DNA of 64,000 nucleotides from Rhizophlyctis rosea (taxonomy: Eukaryota > Chytridiomycota > Chytridiomycetes > Rhizophlyctidales > Rhizophlyctidaceae), in contig JADGJC010000114.1 of the NCBI GenBank assembly GCA_027596075.1, positions 52,475 through 116,474 of the forward strand, given 5' to 3'. The notes under the pieces are model-generated. The model searched no databases. It was not told the origin of the DNA and was given only the letters and a program-made list of their open reading frames with translations. Every line of letters begins with the position of its first letter. The stretch's first letter is position 1. The position numbers and the translations under genes are program-made. Of this stretch, positions 1 through 13,950 are shown one piece after another.

Positions 1-1344
1 TCCATAAAAGTGCACATGCCGGGTTTGCTCCTCATGTGGTAGGTTAGGATTACCATATTAGCAAGTAAGATGCTTGGTACGAATTCATTCAAAGTTTCCC
101 AGTTTGCCATACCACACAGATCGCGTAAATGACTTCTTCTCCCTCGTGAAATCGAGAAAGGAAAGTAGATATAGGGAAGCTTAGTAATCAATCAATAGGG
201 TTTACATTGCCCAAACTCTGACCACTCTGCTCAATTCTCTGTTGGAACGTGGTTGTTGAACAGCTTGAAAAGGAGCGGCGCTCATTTGTTAACCTGCGGT
301 CGTAAATGACATTGGGGCTTCATTTTGCCCACATGCCTATCGTCTTCTTACAGATGACGGGCGCAGATCAGATCGGGCGTCCTGCTGTTTCGTTCTTTTG
401 GGGGGCTCTATTCTCGTGACCCACACTCAGCCTCGCAAATTGTGCCACAAGTTCATGACGCTTCTGCCGTCCAGAACCGTACTGACTGATCTCTTTTGTA
501 TATGCGCCCGTTCCTGATAGCGGCAATCATTCACCTTGTTGGAAAGGTGTGAGCACAAACAGAAGACTAGCGCTGAAGTAAATTCATTTCATCAATGGCA
601 TATCAACTTTTGATAGCGATAAGCAGGATGGTAGCAGTCATCTGGATGGAGAAAAAATAAGGCCCAATGATCGCTTACTCGCTTGATGTGGAACTTCCTT
701 GACCAACACTGCATACTGCGGACATGACATCGGTCAACATATATGCAGCATACAATAGGTACCTCATATTGAATACATGGCCTCTGTGCTTGCGGTTTTT
801 TTTTTTCGTATGAGCAAGGAGAAGGAGCGAAGAGGGGTCTGTTCACCGCTTACGTCAGCATATACAAATTCTGGGCCAAAAACGTGTGAGACAAAAATTT
901 TGGTTGACGCGCTTTTCAAGTTGAAGCACGCGATTTTGTCCCACCTTGACTGCTCACCCATCTACACATCTCTCGTACCATTCTAATATTCCATTTGGGT
1001 TAAATCCCTCAACCACCGGATCCATGGCACGTTCGTATGGGATGGGAAAGTTTCCCAAGGGCGATATATCGAAAGAAACTATGTCGATGATACCATGTCC
1101 GTGGGATGCGTACCAGAAGCTGGGATTCGCTCATTTGAAATCCGGAGGACACAAAGCTTCACCAAAAAACTTATACAATCTCCGATCAAGTCCTTCCGCG
1201 CTCTCTGCTGCTCTTGTGCACCTCTTTGATTTTCAGGGTTCTGCTCGTCCGTTTTCCTTGGAGTGTTGTTGAGGGTCGATCTCATACCGTTGACAACCAT
1301 ACTTTGCACCCCAAAATCCTCTCGCTAATCCACTCAGCATATGA
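1..1344. other. Upstream flank without a supported gene
   Basis: No reading frame here shows a recognisable domain, and the open frames are short and overlap on both strands. The last few hundred bases should hold the promoter and 5' leader of the ABC transporter that starts at 1345. A T-run near 796-806 is the only low-complexity stretch noticed. Confidence 0.5.
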
Positions 1345-4300
1345 ATGGCAATGCCGGCGATTAAACAACATGCCGACATCAAAGTCATTGACCACGAACC
1401 TCACATCGTAACCATCGACACAAAACCCTCCTACGCCGACCTCCATGACACCCCGCAAACAGCCGGCCCCTCCCCAGAACGAGGTCGCTCCATCATCTCA
1501 TGGGTCACCTACGGATGGATGAACCCCCTCTTCCGCACGGGTCACTGTCGTCCATTGGAAGAATCCGATTTGTGGGAGTTACAAGATAAGCATAAGAGCG
1601 AGGCTGTTGCGGATGGGATCAAGGTGCATTGGGAGCGGATCCGGCGGGAGGGGTTGGAGAAGTTACATGTGGAGTTGGGTGGGAATCCGGATGCGGATGT
1701 GTCGCTTTCGTTGCCCCCCGGGGTGGCTAGGAAGTTGCTGTTGAAGACTATTTGGGCTGCGACGGGGAGGCAGTTTGTTATTGGAGCCGTCTATAGGTAT
1801 GTTAGGTGGGAAGATCATACACATTCAGTGAGTGGCGTACAAGGGTCTTAAACAATTTTTTTGCTCCGGAAAGAATCACAGCAGATGCACTCGTCCTTGC
1901 AACCCCAATGCTTCTGCAAACCCTTGTCGCATGGATCAAAACTGCTGATCAAGAAGGCGCACGACCCTTGTGGTATGGGATTGTGTTGGCCATTGTGCTA
2001 TTCTTAGTGCAGGTCATAACGACCATTCTGAACAACCGCTACTCGGAAATCATGATGAAGTTGGGGTACTTCGTATGTATCATTGCACACACTCATGTGG
2101 CATTGATCATTTTTTCTCGCGTTTTATGCGGCTTGACATTGTTCTTTCCCTTTGCTTCAGCTGAGAACATCCCTCATCCAATTGTTGTATGAAAAGACGT
2201 TTGTGTTGTCGGGCTTGGCTAGGCAGCAGTACACTGCGGGCAAGATCGTTAACATCATGGCGACAGGTTCGTGTTTGATGCACGCGGTCAATGATTGTTC
2301 TCCGTTGGGCCAATATACCTTTTTTTCCGAAGCGCATGCTGATGAATACCGGCTATTTCATAGATACGAACCGTATGGACAGAACCTGTCAAGGCTTGCA
2401 TTCATCATGGTCGACACCATTGCAGGTAAGAAAAGGAAATATCCGACCCGGTATGCAGATTGAACTGAACATATATCCTTGTGCAGATCATTGTAGCGGC
2501 TGCCCTACTCATTTGGGTCTTAGGGCCAGCGGGTACGCAACTTGCACAGAAGCCATGCGTTTCCTTCTCAAGTGAATCTAACATCCCATTCCCTGCAATG
2601 CACAGCTCTAGTAGGCTTCTTCTGCTTCGCCGGCTTCCTCCCCATCCAACTTCTCTTCACCCGCCACCTCGCCAACCTCCGCCGCTCCTCAAACCCCTAC
2701 GCCGACCAACGCATCCGCATGACACAAGAATCCATTCAAGGCATCCGCGCCATCAAAGCATATGCTTGGGAAACCAATTTCCTCCGCGTGCTTAACGGTT
2801 TGCGCAACAAAGAGCTGAAATATATTAGCCATGCGAGTATGACGAGAGGAGCGACGTGGGCGTTAACGCAGTTGGTTCCGACTTTTGCTATGATTTTGAC
2901 GTTTGTGACGTACTTCAAGTTGGGGCATGAGATGGATCCTGTTGTTATTATTCCGAGTTTGGCGTTGTTTTATGCGTTGAGGGTTCCGATGATTATTATG
3001 CCTCAGTTGTTGGATGAGGTATGTGCGTCGTGTATTTTGAGAGCTACGTTGCACGGCACACAAAATGCCATTGAGAAGGGTGGAAAAATGCGATGATGCC
3101 TCATAAGTCCAGTTCTCACCCTTTTCCTTCACAGATGACAGACGCCTGGATCGGCGCAGACCGCATCGGATCTTTCCTCCTCGCCCCAGAACTCCAAACC
3201 ACCACCAAACTCCTCCCACAACCACCAACCACCGCACCCTCAACACCAACTCCAACACCCCAACCCGCCATCGAAATCATCGACGCAACCTTCACCTGGG
3301 AATCCGCTATAGAACCTCCAACCAGCGACAAAAAATCCCCACCAAAATCCACACCGAAACAAACAACTCAACCCTTCACCCTCCCCTCCCTCACCGCCTC
3401 CATCCCCGCAAACACCCTAACAGCAATCATAGGCCCAATAGGCTCCGGCAAATCCTCCCTCCTCCACGCCCTTACAAATGAAATGCGTCTCCTCCCCTCC
3501 TCCTCCCCCTCCCACCAACCAAAAATAAACACCTCAACCCTCTCCTACGTCTCACAAACTCCGTGGATTCAGAACGCCACTCTGAAGGAGAATATACTTT
3601 TCGGGCAGCCGCTGGACGAGAAGTTGTATAGGCGGGTTGTGGAGACTTGTGCGCTTGAACGGGATTTAGAGCTTCTGCCGGCGGGGGATGAGACGGAGAT
3701 TGGTGAAAAGGGGGTTAATTTGAGTGGGGGGCAGAAGCAGAGGGTTTGTTTGGCGAGGGCGGTTTATTGGATGGGGAGTCAGGGTCGTGGTGAAGGGGGA
3801 GTGATATTGTTAGATGACCCACTTAGTGCGGTGGATGCGCATGTTGGGAGGTATCTTTTTGAGAAATGTATTTTGGGAACGTTGAGGAACACTACGCGGG
3901 TACTTGTGACGCATCAGTTGCATTTTTTGCCGCATGTTGATTATGTTCTCGTCATGGACGAAGGGAAGATCGTCGAACGGGGGACATTTGAGGAACTTAT
4001 GGAGCGGGGAACGGCACTTCCGGCTTTGATGAAGGAGTTTGCAGGGACGGATAAGAAGGATGGGAAGGGTGGTGAGGATGGGGGAGATGCGGAGGGTGAT
4101 GATACGGTTGATGCGGAGGAGGGTGATGTTGGGGAGATTGAGAAAGAGACGGAGAAGGAGGAGGAAGGAGAAAAAGGGAAATTGGTCGTGGTGGAAGATC
4201 GTGACACTGGGGCCGTCAAAACGGCTTACTATGGACTATACGCTAAGTTCTGCGGCGGCATACCCTGGGTCACTATGATCATTTTCTTTGTCTGCTTCAC

Positions 4301-6336
4301 GCAAATGACGCGTGTATTAACCGACAACTGGTACGTCCAAGCCCCCTCCCCTTCACCCACCTCCCCTCACTCACAACACATCCCCACAGGCTATCCTGGT
4401 GGACCTCCCACCACTTTGCCATCTCCGGCTCGCAATGGATCGGGATCTACTTCGGCATCGGCCTCACGTCCGGTGCATCGATCATCACGCAGGCGATTTT
4501 GATTGCGGTTGCGGGGACGAGGGCGGGGAAGAGGATTCATGAGGAGGCCTTAAAGAGTATTTTTAGGGCTCCGTTGAGGTTTTTTGATACAAATCCGGTT
4601 GGGAGGATTATTAATCGGTGGGTGTTGTATATGTCATGAAATATGAAGCGATTACTGACCAATTAGATTTCCTTTCGGTCAATAGGTTCAGCAGAGATGT
4701 GGATACATTAGACACGAGTCTGAAGGAATCGTATCGCGTGGGGTTGTTTGCGTTCGCCATGACTAGTAAGTGACTTCAAACCGGGGAACCCTTTCCTCTC
4801 ACAACTCAACAGGAAAACATCTGACCCACCCCACCCCAATCCCAGTCGCAAACCTAATCTACATCGGCACCATCTTCCCCTACTTCCTCCTCTTCGTCAT
4901 CCCCTCCCTAGCCCTCTACCACCTCCTCCAATCCTACTACCGCGCCACATCCCGCGAACTCCGCCGCCTAGACTCCATAGCCCGTTCCCCACTCGTAGCC
5001 CACTACGCCGAAACTATCTCCGGTCTGCCCACACTCCGCGCCTACGGTCCCACCGCCCTCTCCCGCGCAAGCCACCGCACGCGAGAACTCCTCGACGACA
5101 ATAATAGAGCTTATTACCTCTACATCCAGGCGCAGAGGTGGTTGAGTATTAGGTTGGAAACGTTGAGTTCAGTGTTAATCCTTGTTGCGTCTATGTTTGC
5201 GGTGGTGGCGCACAAGAGTGTGGGCGCGGGGACGGCGGGGTTGGTGTTGACGTATGCGTTGCAGATTACGTTGAGTTTTAATAGTTGTACGAGGCAGATT
5301 GCTGATACGGAGATGAATATGAATGCGGCGGAGAGGATGGTGCATTATGTTTATGGGATTGAGGCGGAGAAGGTGGGTGGGGCGGAAGTTGATGAGGCGT
5401 GGCCGAGGAGGGGGACGGTGGAAGTTTCTGGACTTGTGTTGAAGTATAGGAAGGATTTGCCGCCGGTGTTGAGGGGGATCGGGTTTTCAATTGAGGCTGG
5501 GTGGAGGGTTGGGATTGTTGGGAGGACTGGAGCGGGGAAGAGTAGTATTATTCAGGCACTTTTGAGGTTGGTGGAGCCGGAGGAGGGGAGTAAGGTTGTT
5601 ATGGATGGGGTGGATATTTTGGGGGTTCCGTTGGATGTGTTGAGGAGTCGGATTGCGATTATCCCGCAGGATCCGGTGTTGTTTTCGGGGACTGTAAGGT
5701 TTAATTTGGATCCGTTTGCACAAGCTGAGGGTGAGTGGTTCGATAATCACTTAATTTCGACGGCCTGAATACTTATCTTTGAACCCCTCCAAAAGATGCG
5801 GAGTTGTGGGATGTGCTTGAACGTGCCAACATTAAGGACGTGGTGTCCAGCTCTCCCCAAGGTCTTGATGCAATCGTTGCTGAGAACGGAGACAACTGGT
5901 CCACAGGTGAAGAGCATCAGCCTCAACTGATCATCAGACAGTTCCAACGCATTAACCATCGAATCTTTTCCTCACAGGTCAACGCCAACTCCTCTGCCTA
6001 GCCCGGGCCCTCCTCAAAAAATCCAAAATCATCATTCTCGACGAAGCAACCGCCTCCGTCGATTTCGCCACCGATGCATACATCCAAGAAATCATACGTT
6101 CAGACCCCACGTTTGCTGATGCCACGGTCTTGACTATTGCGCACCGTCTCAACACTGTTGCTGATTACGACCGGGTGATGGTGCTCAGTGCTGGAGAGGT
6201 CGTGGAATTCGACGCGCCTGGAAAGTTGCTCGAAACGGGAAAGGAAAGCGTGTTTTGGGGGATGGTGCAAGAGACGGGGAAGAAGAATGCTGGTATTATT
6301 GAGGAATTGGCTAGGAGAGGACGGGTCTCATCGTAA
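1345..6336 (+). CDS. ABCC/MRP-type full ABC transporter, 12 exons
   Basis: ATP-driven exporter of the multidrug-resistance-protein family, expected in a plasma or vacuolar membrane moving amphipathic anions or conjugates. The substrate cannot be read from sequence. Exons: 1345-1796, 1844-2072, 2161-2266, 2364-2425, 2487-2532, 2606-3018, 3135-4330, 4390-4617, 4686-4765, 4846-5730, 5796-5906 and 5978-6336, summing to 1388 codons plus stop. Order is short cytosolic N-terminus, TMD1 (about 150-435), NBD1, acidic linker, TMD2 (about 740-1090), NBD2. NBD1 has Walker [10 protein letters not shown] (about residue 535), LSGGQKQR and the MRP-typical Walker [16 protein letters not shown]2 has GRTGAGKSS (about 1160), STGQRQ (split by the last intron) and [12 protein letters not shown], followed by the H-loop AHRLNTV. 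There is no TMD0, so it is a short MRP. All key ATPase residues look intact. The ATG at 1345 is the first in frame. Confidence 0.95.
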
Positions 6337-6911
6337 TTGATATCATGGTACTACATGTAGATAGCAATTGTATCTTGCAGATAATCATAATCATGCTTTA
6401 TTTCAATTTTTTCACGCAGATTTGCCCCATTGCAGAGCCTTCACGTTACGCAGGCTACTTGGATCCCACTGATTAGTATCAATAGGAGCGATTTTTTCAA
6501 CATGATTTAAGTGCTCCAATGCATCAACTAATGGTCAGTAATCCTGCAGCCCACAGGATATCGTTGCATTCTCTGTATGCTAGTGTCGTATCCACCTCAT
6601 TTCGCCTGTGCCACACCGCCGCATAGGACCCTCGCGAACGCGGCTGACCTTGTGGAAGGTCGCACGCAGCTGTCAAAATGGTCCCCTGAAGGCCTGTGTG
6701 TGTACAACCTTCTACGACAGCTTGCTGACAAGGTATGGACAACCTGAAGCTGATGGAGAACGCAGCATCCACCGAGACCGTAAGAATTCGACAGAGACAA
6801 ATGGGCAGCTTTTCCTATAAAATCACCACACCTTCAATGTCGGCAGGCCAACCAAGGCATCCAGAATTGAGAGTGCAAAATCACGCCTGAAGACTCATCA
6901 CATAATACGAT
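6337..6911. other. Intergenic spacer between ABC and dynamin genes
   Basis: This 575-bp spacer should hold the 3' UTR of the transporter and the promoter of the dynamin-like gene. No gene, repeat or RNA was recognised. Confidence 0.5.
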
Positions 6912-9266
6912 ATGTGCAATCTGCCACCTACACGTACCACCGCGGGCGATGCCGTTTACAAGGAGCGATCCGCTAAACTCGTCCGATTGGTTGATGCGTT
7001 GAGGGATTTGGGCGCTGATCTGGAGATTGACCTTCCACGTATATGGTGAGGACATGTTGCATTTCAATATATCAATATGACGTTGTCGATGCTGATGCTT
7101 CCGGATCTTTCAATTTGCAGCGTCGTCGGCAACCAATCCGCTGGCAAGAGCAGCCTTATCGAAGCCATATCACAAGTCGCCTTGCCCCGCTCAGATGGCA
7201 CTTGCACTCGCTGTCCCATGGAAGTGCGCTTGTCGGAGCCAAAGGAGGATGCTGAGCAAGAATGGCACTGCGAGGTCCGCTTACACGTAGTCCAAAACGG
7301 CAAGCGAGAGGCCCTGTCCAAACCAGAGAGCGTCTGGCTTGTCAGAGATTTGACTGACCCTAGTCAGTTGGAAGATAAGCTCTGGAGGGCACAGAGGACT
7401 GCGTTGAACCCCAAACTCATTTTGGGAGACTTGAGCAAGGCTGCATCTCTGATGGATAAACTGGGTTGCGATGACACATACATTACTGATGAGATGAACT
7501 TTACCGAGAACACTGTGATTGTCAAAATCACAGGGCATGGGTTGGGCAATTTGACGTTGATCGACCTGCCTGGTATCATACAAGCTACGGAGTCGAAGGC
7601 TGATGAGGTGTTCATCCCATTGATCAAGAAGCTGGTTGAGAAGTATATCAGCAATGAGAAGACGATCATTGGTAAGCTTTCCCGCTTTGAGATCATTGGT
7701 TGAGAAGGTGCTATCGCTAGTGCTAACGCTATCGGATCATTCAGCGGCCGTGGTCAGTTGCAAAGAAGGTAGGGATAAAGTCGGTTTGCAAAACATCAAT
7801 TGATCTGATGGCCAACTTATTCGTCAAAAACTTTCAGATTACGAGAACCAGGAAGTCCTCAAATTAGCCGGCGACCACGACCCCGACGGCCGCCGCACCA
7901 TCGTCGTCCTCACTAAACCCGACACCATCGAACCCGACTGCCACGCCATATGGTTCAATCAACTTTCCAACTCCACCAAGTCCACAACCTATGCCGTCCG
8001 CAATCCTCCCAAAAGCGAGCTCAAAACCAACCCCTCATACCAATCCTCCCGCGAAGTCGAGTCCATCTTCTTCGACACTGCGCCTTGGAAGAGTTTCGAT
8101 CGTCGGCACCTGTTGGGTGTGCCAAATTTCCGCGACCGCGTGGGGAAAATGTTGATCCAGGCCATTCGTGACAGCATACCCGGTATTAGGGCCAAGGCGG
8201 ACGCGCTATCCACAGAATGCCGCCATCAACTGAGTTCGCTCCCGCCCCGTCCTACCGGCAAACCCCATGTTGTTCTTCGTCGGCTGCTTGATGCCTATGG
8301 ACGCTCTGTCGAGGAACAAGCTCACGCAAGGGATGATGACGGCGATTTCTTCCGTCAGGTCGAAGCCATCGTGGTGGGCCTGCAGAATGCCATCCAGGAC
8401 ACCGGACCGAAATATGTAGTCTCTGCCAAATTAGTAGATGGGACGCCTGACGAAGGGGAGGAGTGGACTATCCGCCACGTTCGGGCCAAAATCGTGAAGG
8501 AGAAGCGTCGAATTCCACCTGGGTTCAATCCACCGAGCGTTGCCCACAAGTTGCTGGAGGGAGCATTAGACAGTTGGGGAGATTTAGTTCAGGAGGCTCT
8601 GGATGAAATTAGATCATTGACAGAGAAGATGGCATATAGTCAAGCCGAAAGGATCTTCGGTCAGTTCCCTGACTTGGAACAGAGAGCGAGGCAAGTAAAT
8701 CACTGTCACCCTTTCCATTGTGCAAAGCTTGTTGGTCTAACAAATGCACATGGCTCTAACCCAGGCTCATGGTACGCGATTTGATCGAACAACACTTCCA
8801 AGCAGCGACCTTCCTTGTTGACAAGTTATACAAAGCTGAGCGTCAACCCTACCTTACCACCAGTGACCCCATCCTCGACCTTATCCGCAAAGCTACCTAC
8901 CAAGATCTTTGCACTCAGCTTCAAAACCTAAAAGTCTCCACCAGCGCCGCTCCCGCCACTCGCTCATCCTCCATTGTGCCGATCGAAGATGTCCTGGACG
9001 TGATGGCTCTTATCAAAGGTTACTTTGGCATAATGTCTCGCCGCTTCGTTGACTATGTCCGGCTCTTGATTGATACGGAGTTTGTGCTGATGTTTGGGGA
9101 TAGCGTAGGTGTGGGGTTGAGGGAGAAGTTTGATGAGGAGGATGACGAGATGGTAGAGGAGTTGGTAAGGGAGGGGTCGGGGTATGAAGACCAACGGACA
9201 GAATTGGAGATTAGGGAAAACAGATTGAAGGAGGTTTTGAGGATGATTGCCGAATTTAGGTTGTAA
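6912..9266 (+). CDS. Dynamin-family large GTPase (G domain, stalk, GED)
   Basis: Membrane-remodelling GTPase of the dynamin superfamily. Exons 6912-7045, 7121-7671, 7745-7768, 7838-8690 and 8765-9266 give 687 aa. G1 is GNQSAGKSS (about residues 48-56), G3 is DLPG (about 192) and G4 is TKPD (about 262). The stalk fills the middle and a GED-like helical segment occupies about the last 100 residues, including the acidic EEDDEMVEEL stretch. No PH domain or proline-rich tail is present, so it resembles fungal Vps1/Mx-like proteins more than endocytic dynamin. Exact subfamily and membrane target are unknown. Two oddities: exon 3 is only 24 nt, and the last intron is GC-AG (AG|GCAAGT). It lies 575 bp downstream of the ABC gene on the same strand, with no evidence of functional linkage. 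Confidence 0.93.
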
Positions 9267-9501
9267 GGATGATTTTGTGTGGTTGGAGGTCGGAGAACAT
9301 CAAACCGTAAGAAGCAGCTACGTGTATGTTTTGTAGTACTAGATTTGTAGTATCCGCATTTCTATACATGCGCGGGATTTTGATGTGCTACGGCGAGCAT
9401 GCAGTTTGCTGGCAAGAAGATGCACAGATTCTCGGTTATCATTGGAAAGAACTCCTCGTCGATATACAATATCCAGACAAACCATCCTCCAGAGCCTAAG
9501 T

Positions 9502-9786
9502 CTATCCCCTACTCCGTTCCCTCTCAATCATCTTCGCCAACCTCTTGCCTCGATCTTCACTACTTCTCAACTCTGACTCGGTATGCTGAATGTCCCCCTC
9601 CGCCCTTTTCACCAACTCATCCGCCCGCTGGACTTGCTCTTTGGTGTCATCAAGTACCGGGGAGTGCATCAGGGGCGTCCAGTCGATATTGGTGTCTGGG
9701 ACATCAGAAGGGTCAGTGGAGTTGGGATTGTGGCCAGTGTCGGGGGCGGGGGATTCGTCGGTGGTTGCGTTTGGTGTGGTGGACAT
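9502..9786 (-). CDS. Small hypothetical protein with C-terminal coiled coil
   Basis: Unrecognised 94-aa ORF, ATG to stop without introns. Residues 1-40 are rich in Thr, Asn, Asp and Pro. Residues about 45-94 are charged and heptad-like (KEQVQRADELVKRAEGD...), predicting a helix or coiled coil. It converges on the dynamin-like gene with 235 bp between the two stops. Longer open frames run antisense across the same bases but have unnatural composition, so this frame is preferred. Codon use resembles the neighbours. An upstream exon cannot be excluded. Function unknown. Confidence 0.45.
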   Translation of the reverse strand: MSTTPNATTDESPAPDTGHNPNSTDPSDVPDTNIDWTPLMHSPVLDDTKEQVQRADELVKRAEGDIQHTESELRSSEDRGKRLAKMIERERSRG

Positions 9787-12700
9787 TATTGATGTGGACG
9801 GGGATGGTTTCGGAGTGCTCTGGGAGGTGATAATGTTCGTCGTTGTGGTAAAAATGGTACGTCTTATCGAAGATGGTGGATGCTAAAAATTGATGGAGGA
9901 ACAGACACTTGGCAAGATTGAACCGGGGATCGCTCCTTGAAGGTTTTGTTTGACATACTTCTCAAATCATGGAGCACGCGATCATGAGATCGTACCCTCA
10001 AGTTGGTGTCGTCATGAGTGGACCCGAACGAAGTGGACAGTTTTGCCCAATATTGAGTATATTGCCGAAGACTCCTCTACTTTTTTTCAATAACCCCGAG
10101 GGTCTGATACACAGGGAATCAATGATACCTCCTTCTTTAACAGATCAGGGCTGAAAATACTCTGTTGTGCTTTTCTGCCATCTGCCAAATCAAGCAAGCG
10201 ATGTTCATTATGGTCATTGCGCTACGGGTCGTCATTGTTTACAAACAATGCAACTTTCTTACCGTGTACACGGACTGACGTATGCAACCTGTCACCATCT
10301 CGCAATTGATATTTGTGAAATGGTGGTATGATTCATAGTGACGTTGCTCCGCCGTCATACTACGTTTTAACGAAAGGTTGTGATCAAGAAGATTCATGGT
10401 ACCTTCAGACGCATATGCCGTCCCGTTCTAAAATCCCCTGAAAGTGGACGGTCCCGCAAAACTGCAATTGGACTCTCATCAAGCAAAGTTGAAAACTATG
10501 AAAGTAATACTGAGTGACCAACCATCCTTGCCATACTCTTATTGTGGAAGGTGATCCTGGCTGGCCACCCATCCTTGCCATACTCTTATTGTGGAAGGTG
10601 ATCCTGGCTGGCCACCCATCCTTGCCATACACTTCAATCGTGGGTGGATGCTAGAAAAGAAACCATCCCGCCTGCAAGATTATTTGGCAGCAACGGGCTG
10701 TGAGCTCTGTCATCTCGTGCTGCACTTGATTCAGAGACTCGCAGGTCATGCCTATATCACAGATGAGTCAGATGTGCAACACTGATATCGAAGTCGGGCA
10801 ATACTTGAGCGATTCATAACGTGCGGGTTCGTACGAGCCTTCCTTAACGCATAGCATACCGCAGAATCAGTCCAATTCGATAGCAGATGCCACCACTCTT
10901 TGGAGGAACCTGAGACAAGATACCTTGGAAGAATCAATTGACTGGACTTCGCATTAAGCGAGCTTTTTGTAGTTGAAAGCACTGCGCGAGCTTCTCCCCT
11001 CTCACCGATGTTTCACATATACGCCTTTGCATACAGATATGTCCAGATCACATCCGAGGCTTCTGGGCATTGACAGTAGCTACATGGAATCGATTCTCAT
11101 CGCGATTCCTCGTTTCTTTTTTCTCACCAAGAGGTGCTCTTTCTTGGCGTTACTATTGAACATATATGTTGAACGGTTCGGGTGCTGCGAGCCTATGTTC
11201 TTCCTCAATCGCCCAGGCAAGAATCACCACCGTCTCTGAACCCTCTGATCACGGAGTCTATTGGGCGAAAGACGGGATTGACACATCACATTAATTGAGG
11301 TCGGTGCAGATGAAATCTAAATTATCATGCTTAATGACTTCGCAGTCCTCAATGATCTTGACTGAGGAGAACTTCGCCACGATTGCGGTACTTTTTGCGG
11401 CACATAAACATCCTGTCCGGAGTTGTGGGCTTTCACAGGGCCAGCAGAACGGTACAATCGGCACGCGAGTATATGACAAATGGCTAATAAAGCTGGAATG
11501 GTACAGTTCATGACGGACATTGGACATTGTAAAATGCACGCAACTTGTGATAGTAGCTGGCATACCAAATGTTGGATATTTTACACAGTACAAAAGACAG
11601 ACAGGCCTGTTGATACAGCAACCAGAAGCTCCTTGATGCAACCACAGGTTTCCAAACTCCGGCAAAGACCGTTTTTCTCGAAACGGCGGATTGGAATGTC
11701 ATCTTTTCAGCTGCGAGTATGCAGTAGTGATTGATATCCAATGTCTGCAGCAAAAGGAATACTTGCACGCCGAGCGTAAACGGTTGACAATTGCCTTGTT
11801 TGAAGAAGCTGCAACTCTTGTCGACCAACGTCAGATATGCAATCTTGATAATATATATAGTTGTGCTTCTTGAACTACAATGAAGAAAAAGATGCAAAAG
11901 AAAGACATTGGGTGCATGAAGTCTATTGCCTGTCTTCTGTAGTGCATACATACGGCCTTAATGCTGATGCAGTCTGATACTCTCGAACAACTTCGCAAAA
12001 CTTGCACAAGGGACCGAGATGATGTGCAGTGCATTCCACTACAGTGTCCCACAAGACAGACTGCATAGTACCGTTTTCTACTCACTGTATAGATTTGAAA
12101 GACTGCTGATGGCTCAAACCAGCTGACGAACTCTCAGGCCCAAAACGGTAAAGGATGCTCGCCTCGATACAAGTATACGACTTGATCCGTCCTACTAAAT
12201 GCAAACACTTTGTTCTGCGACAAGGACTCTTGTGGCGCAATGACGCGTTCTCGCCGCTGGCGGATCCTGCAAAGCGCAAAAAAAAAGCACGGTTGACAAT
12301 GGGAAGTGGCCAGCGAATGTCTGTTCATCCTGAACTGCCCCCATAGAAGAAATGACATCTCAATCGTTTCAAGAGCCTATCTCTCAAGTTTGAATGGCTC
12401 CGTCGTTAAGTATTGACGGAAGTATATTGCCGGCTTCTCTCGAGACCATCAAAAAATGCTCATGGAGAAGGAAAGGTTGAGCGCTGGCCTGTCAAATTAT
12501 TGTGCAGCACGTGCACTTCTGTACTAGTGCATAGTGTGCGGGCGTTCACGTCAACTCATGGATATTCATCCGTCGATGTGTGACTTCGGCATTTTTTCCC
12601 CTTGTCGATTACTCCCAACGAGCTATGATTTCTAAATCAAAATCTGGGATGCATATTGGGACTCCATATAGTGGTGCATGAAGTTGCATGGACGGCGTTT

Positions 12701-13950
12701 GCTGAATGAATGCCACAAATGCTGGCGAGGGAATTGGGAATTCCTTCTTGAGCACGGTCTTTGTGTCGCATTTGGGAAAACATGAAGCCAGCGACTTCTT
12801 TGAGCACAGCGGACAATTGACCACGTCGAAACAATGTGCGAATCTCAAAAAGCGCAAAGCCCCTGTCCGATGGTTCCCGTTCGTTGCTGTGGGCCATCCG
12901 GGCCAACAATTTACCCGCACCGCCTTGCCCAACCACGCGTCAACCAAACCTTCTAGCTAATCGTCCGCAAGCGATCGTCGGTCGGGGCTGTCAAGGAGTC
13001 ACATGCCCCTGAATCCTCTTCCAAAAGAGCGACCACGCCAAAAGCTTGATGGCGCCGCATCCTCAAAGTTGAACGGCCAGTGGCGTGCGGAGGCAACATA
13101 TCGGGCAAATGGTTCTCCTTTCGGACATAGCGGAGGTGCCGCCCCAATTTCCCTCGCTTTCGGAAGGAGTTGATAGGCACAACAATTAGGCATCGAGGGG
13201 GTGTCTTTGGGCCTGTTCCGAATTTGAAGAATGCGAGCCTCTTGTGGAACCGTGCCTTTCGCTGAGTGGCGCTTCATGAGCCTACAATCCAGTGGCACGT
13301 CCTCTGTAGTAAGCCCGGGGCTTATTATACAATCGACGCGTCAAGCCACTCAGACGGCACCAATGTGTTGTCGCACAAGTGGCTGGAGAGGTGTTCTCGC
13401 GTGAGATGTGGCTTGCTCTATCCGGGCCAAAATTTTAGGTGTGGTGGTACAATGGTGAGGTAGTGGTGATAATCGACAGGAGGGTCGAGGGGTCGAGACC
13501 CAACCTCTTGCAGACTTTGCATGTTGAACTGGTGGATGGAAAACGACTTGCTTGGCCAAGGGAACGAAGCCAGTAGTGTACATAGGTAGTCTCCGCATAA
13601 CGTGGTCTGCTCCTTCCATTTCATGTAATAGACTTTTTGCATCTTCTTTCTTATAGCCATCGGCCGAATGGTATTCGCCGAAAGGATTTTTCTCTGACCG
13701 TTCACAAGCTGAGATCCTCCATCCTGTAGCGTTGAATGAATGTGCTTGGGACGAAGTTCAAAGTCCTCCACATAAAGGCCTGCTCAATCGTGAGCTCATC
13801 TGGTCATTGACCGCATACAATCCTCCTTAGCAGCGCGCTTTCAAAGCTCAACACCTGGAGCTTTTCGAGAGTCGCGTTTTCACATCAAAGTGGGCAGGTC
13901 CCACCATTGAATAGTTAGCCGTTGTAAACAATCTCATAATCGTGTTTGCT
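9787..13950. other. 4.2-kb gene-poor region
   Basis: No open frame here shows a recognisable domain. The longer ones (for example - strand 11508-11951 and 12609-12947) lack codon bias and splice partners. Base composition is more AT-rich and less strand-skewed than in the flanking genes. It contains the 47-bp tandem repeat at 10522-10632 and the promoter of the receptor gene at its right end. Confidence 0.5.
10522..10632. repeat. 47-bp direct tandem repeat, about 2.3 copies
   Basis: The unit starting CCATCCTTGCCATACTCTTA begins at 10522, 10569 and 10616. The first two copies are essentially identical and the third breaks off after about 16 bases. The short - strand frame across it (10405-10632) is a by-product of the repeat. 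It looks like a local slippage duplication. Confidence 0.85.

Noticed and set aside
9399..9886. Open frames of up to 143 codons on the + strand antisense to the small coiled-coil ORF
   Set aside because: Composition is typical of antisense shadows, and the opposite strand encodes a plausible helix.
12609..12947. 112-codon - strand frame with CPLCSKKSLASCFPKC
   Set aside because: The Cys pair looks finger-like, but there is no full motif, no partner exon and equally long frames overlap.
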